Position numbers and translations under genes: made by a program. DNA of 64,000 nucleotides from Pelagibius sp050043265 (GTDB lineage Bacteria > Pseudomonadota > Alphaproteobacteria > Kiloniellales > Kiloniellaceae). The notes beneath the pieces were generated by a model that was not told the origin of the DNA, searched no databases, and saw nothing but the letters and a program-made list of their open reading frames with translations. Below, piece after piece: positions 63,649-64,000 of the stretch. Position 1 is the stretch's first letter. Every line of letters starts with the position of its first letter. The DNA is taken from positions 23,439-87,438 of the forward strand of contig JBHJIR010000087.1 in the NCBI GenBank assembly GCA_050043265.1. The letters run 5' to 3'.

Positions 63649-64000
63649 TGGCCCCGACGACAATGACTTCGGCGAAACGCCCGACCAAGGTGGTGCTGGC
63701 CGCCGGCGGCACCGGCGGCCACATGTTCCCGGCCCAGGCCCTGGCGCGCGAGTTGCTGAACCGCGGCATCGCCGTGGCGCTGGTCACCGATGCGCGCGGC
63801 GGCGGCTTCGGCCCCGATCTGCCGCAGGTCGAGACCTTCCGCATTCCCGCCGGTGCCATGGCCGGCGCCGGCGTCTTGAAGAAACTGCGTTCCGTCGTGC
63901 AGCTCGGCCTCGGCTACCTGCTTGCGCGCGTCCTCATCCGGCGCTGCGGCGCCGAGTTTTCTGGCGGTTTCTGCGGCTATCACTCGGTGCCCACCGTCAT
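63648..64000 (+). CDS. murG: UDP-GlcNAc transferase MurG, 5' part
   Basis: Makes lipid II by adding GlcNAc to lipid I at the inner face of the membrane. About 117 codons are present before the right edge. AAGGTGGHMFPAQALARELL is the donor/acceptor G-loop. Near the edge the family motif VGFGGYPS reads GGFCGYHSVPTV, with Cys for Gly and His for Pro. The first ATG (63648) shares a base with the ftsW TGA; ATG 63663 is an alternative. Confidence 0.93.
   Translation, partial: MAPTTMTSAKRPTKVVLAAGGTGGHMFPAQALARELLNRGIAVALVTDARGGGFGPDLPQVETFRIPAGAMAGAGVLKKLRSVVQLGLGYLLARVLIRRCGAEFSGGFCGYHSVPTV

Overview
The window is a GC-rich chromosomal segment from a free-living alphaproteobacterium, most likely of a Rhodospirillales-type lineage. 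This placement rests on several features: a circularly permuted two-piece tmRNA gene followed by an alphaproteobacterial SspB, a fumC/ribbon-helix-helix pair, an rnpB-mraZ junction, a CtrA-type box before the division cluster, and several chemoreceptors. I see no insertion sequence, prophage, CRISPR array, rRNA or tRNA gene.

Layout. 1-9.7 kb: the 5' part of ilvB, miaA, serB, the hflK-hflC-DUF2065-Do protease operon, apbC/mrp, a YHS-domain exported protein and an SRPBCC protein. 9.7-14.8 kb: thyA-folA, permuted ssrA and sspB, a small unknown gene, an alpha/beta hydrolase, and a YafY/WYL regulator coupled to a TfoX-N protein. 14.8-22.3 kb: three chemoreceptors and a Tat-exported alpha-carbonic anhydrase, with AT-rich blocks at 19.5-19.7 and 21.65-22.25 kb unlike the rest of the window. 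22.3-31.1 kb: fumC overlapping a ribbon-helix-helix gene, a giant AsmA-family protein and a P-type cation ATPase. 31.2-45.0 kb: an accessory catabolic region with a TRAP transporter plus FAD-linked oxidase operon, an Asp/Glu-racemase-like gene, an MFS transporter, a Sel1 protein, a Cys/Met-rich exported protein, a winged-helix regulator, a fused ATP-dependent 5-oxoprolinase-type enzyme and a GST. 45.1-52.6 kb: a chemoreceptor with its signalling domain first, DUF3750, TerB-DnaJ, ABC-F, EamA, isochorismatase-like and AmpD-like genes. 52.6-64 kb: rnpB, then the dcw operon mraZ-rsmH-ftsL-ftsI-murE-murF-mraY-murD-ftsW-murG, cut by the right edge.

How parts fit together. The most interesting link is a near-identical 24-bp element (23/24 matches) upstream of both the TRAP operon and the 5-oxoprolinase/regulator operon, about 8.3 kb apart. 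Together with the racemase gene between them this suggests one regulated uptake and degradation module, with pyroglutamate as the leading candidate substrate. The ssrA tag and its predicted adaptor SspB are neighbours. The dcw promoter carries four MraZ-type repeats in perfect 10-bp phase and a perfect TTAA-N7-TTAA box, so autoregulation and cell-cycle control can both be read from sequence.

A further oddity is recurrent short tandem repeats (11-28 bp units, 2-4 copies). In three places the array runs through the stop codon of a gene and on into the downstream spacer. Several enzymes carry substitutions in normally invariant motifs (SerB, MurD, MurG) that deserve a check of both reads and family alignments.
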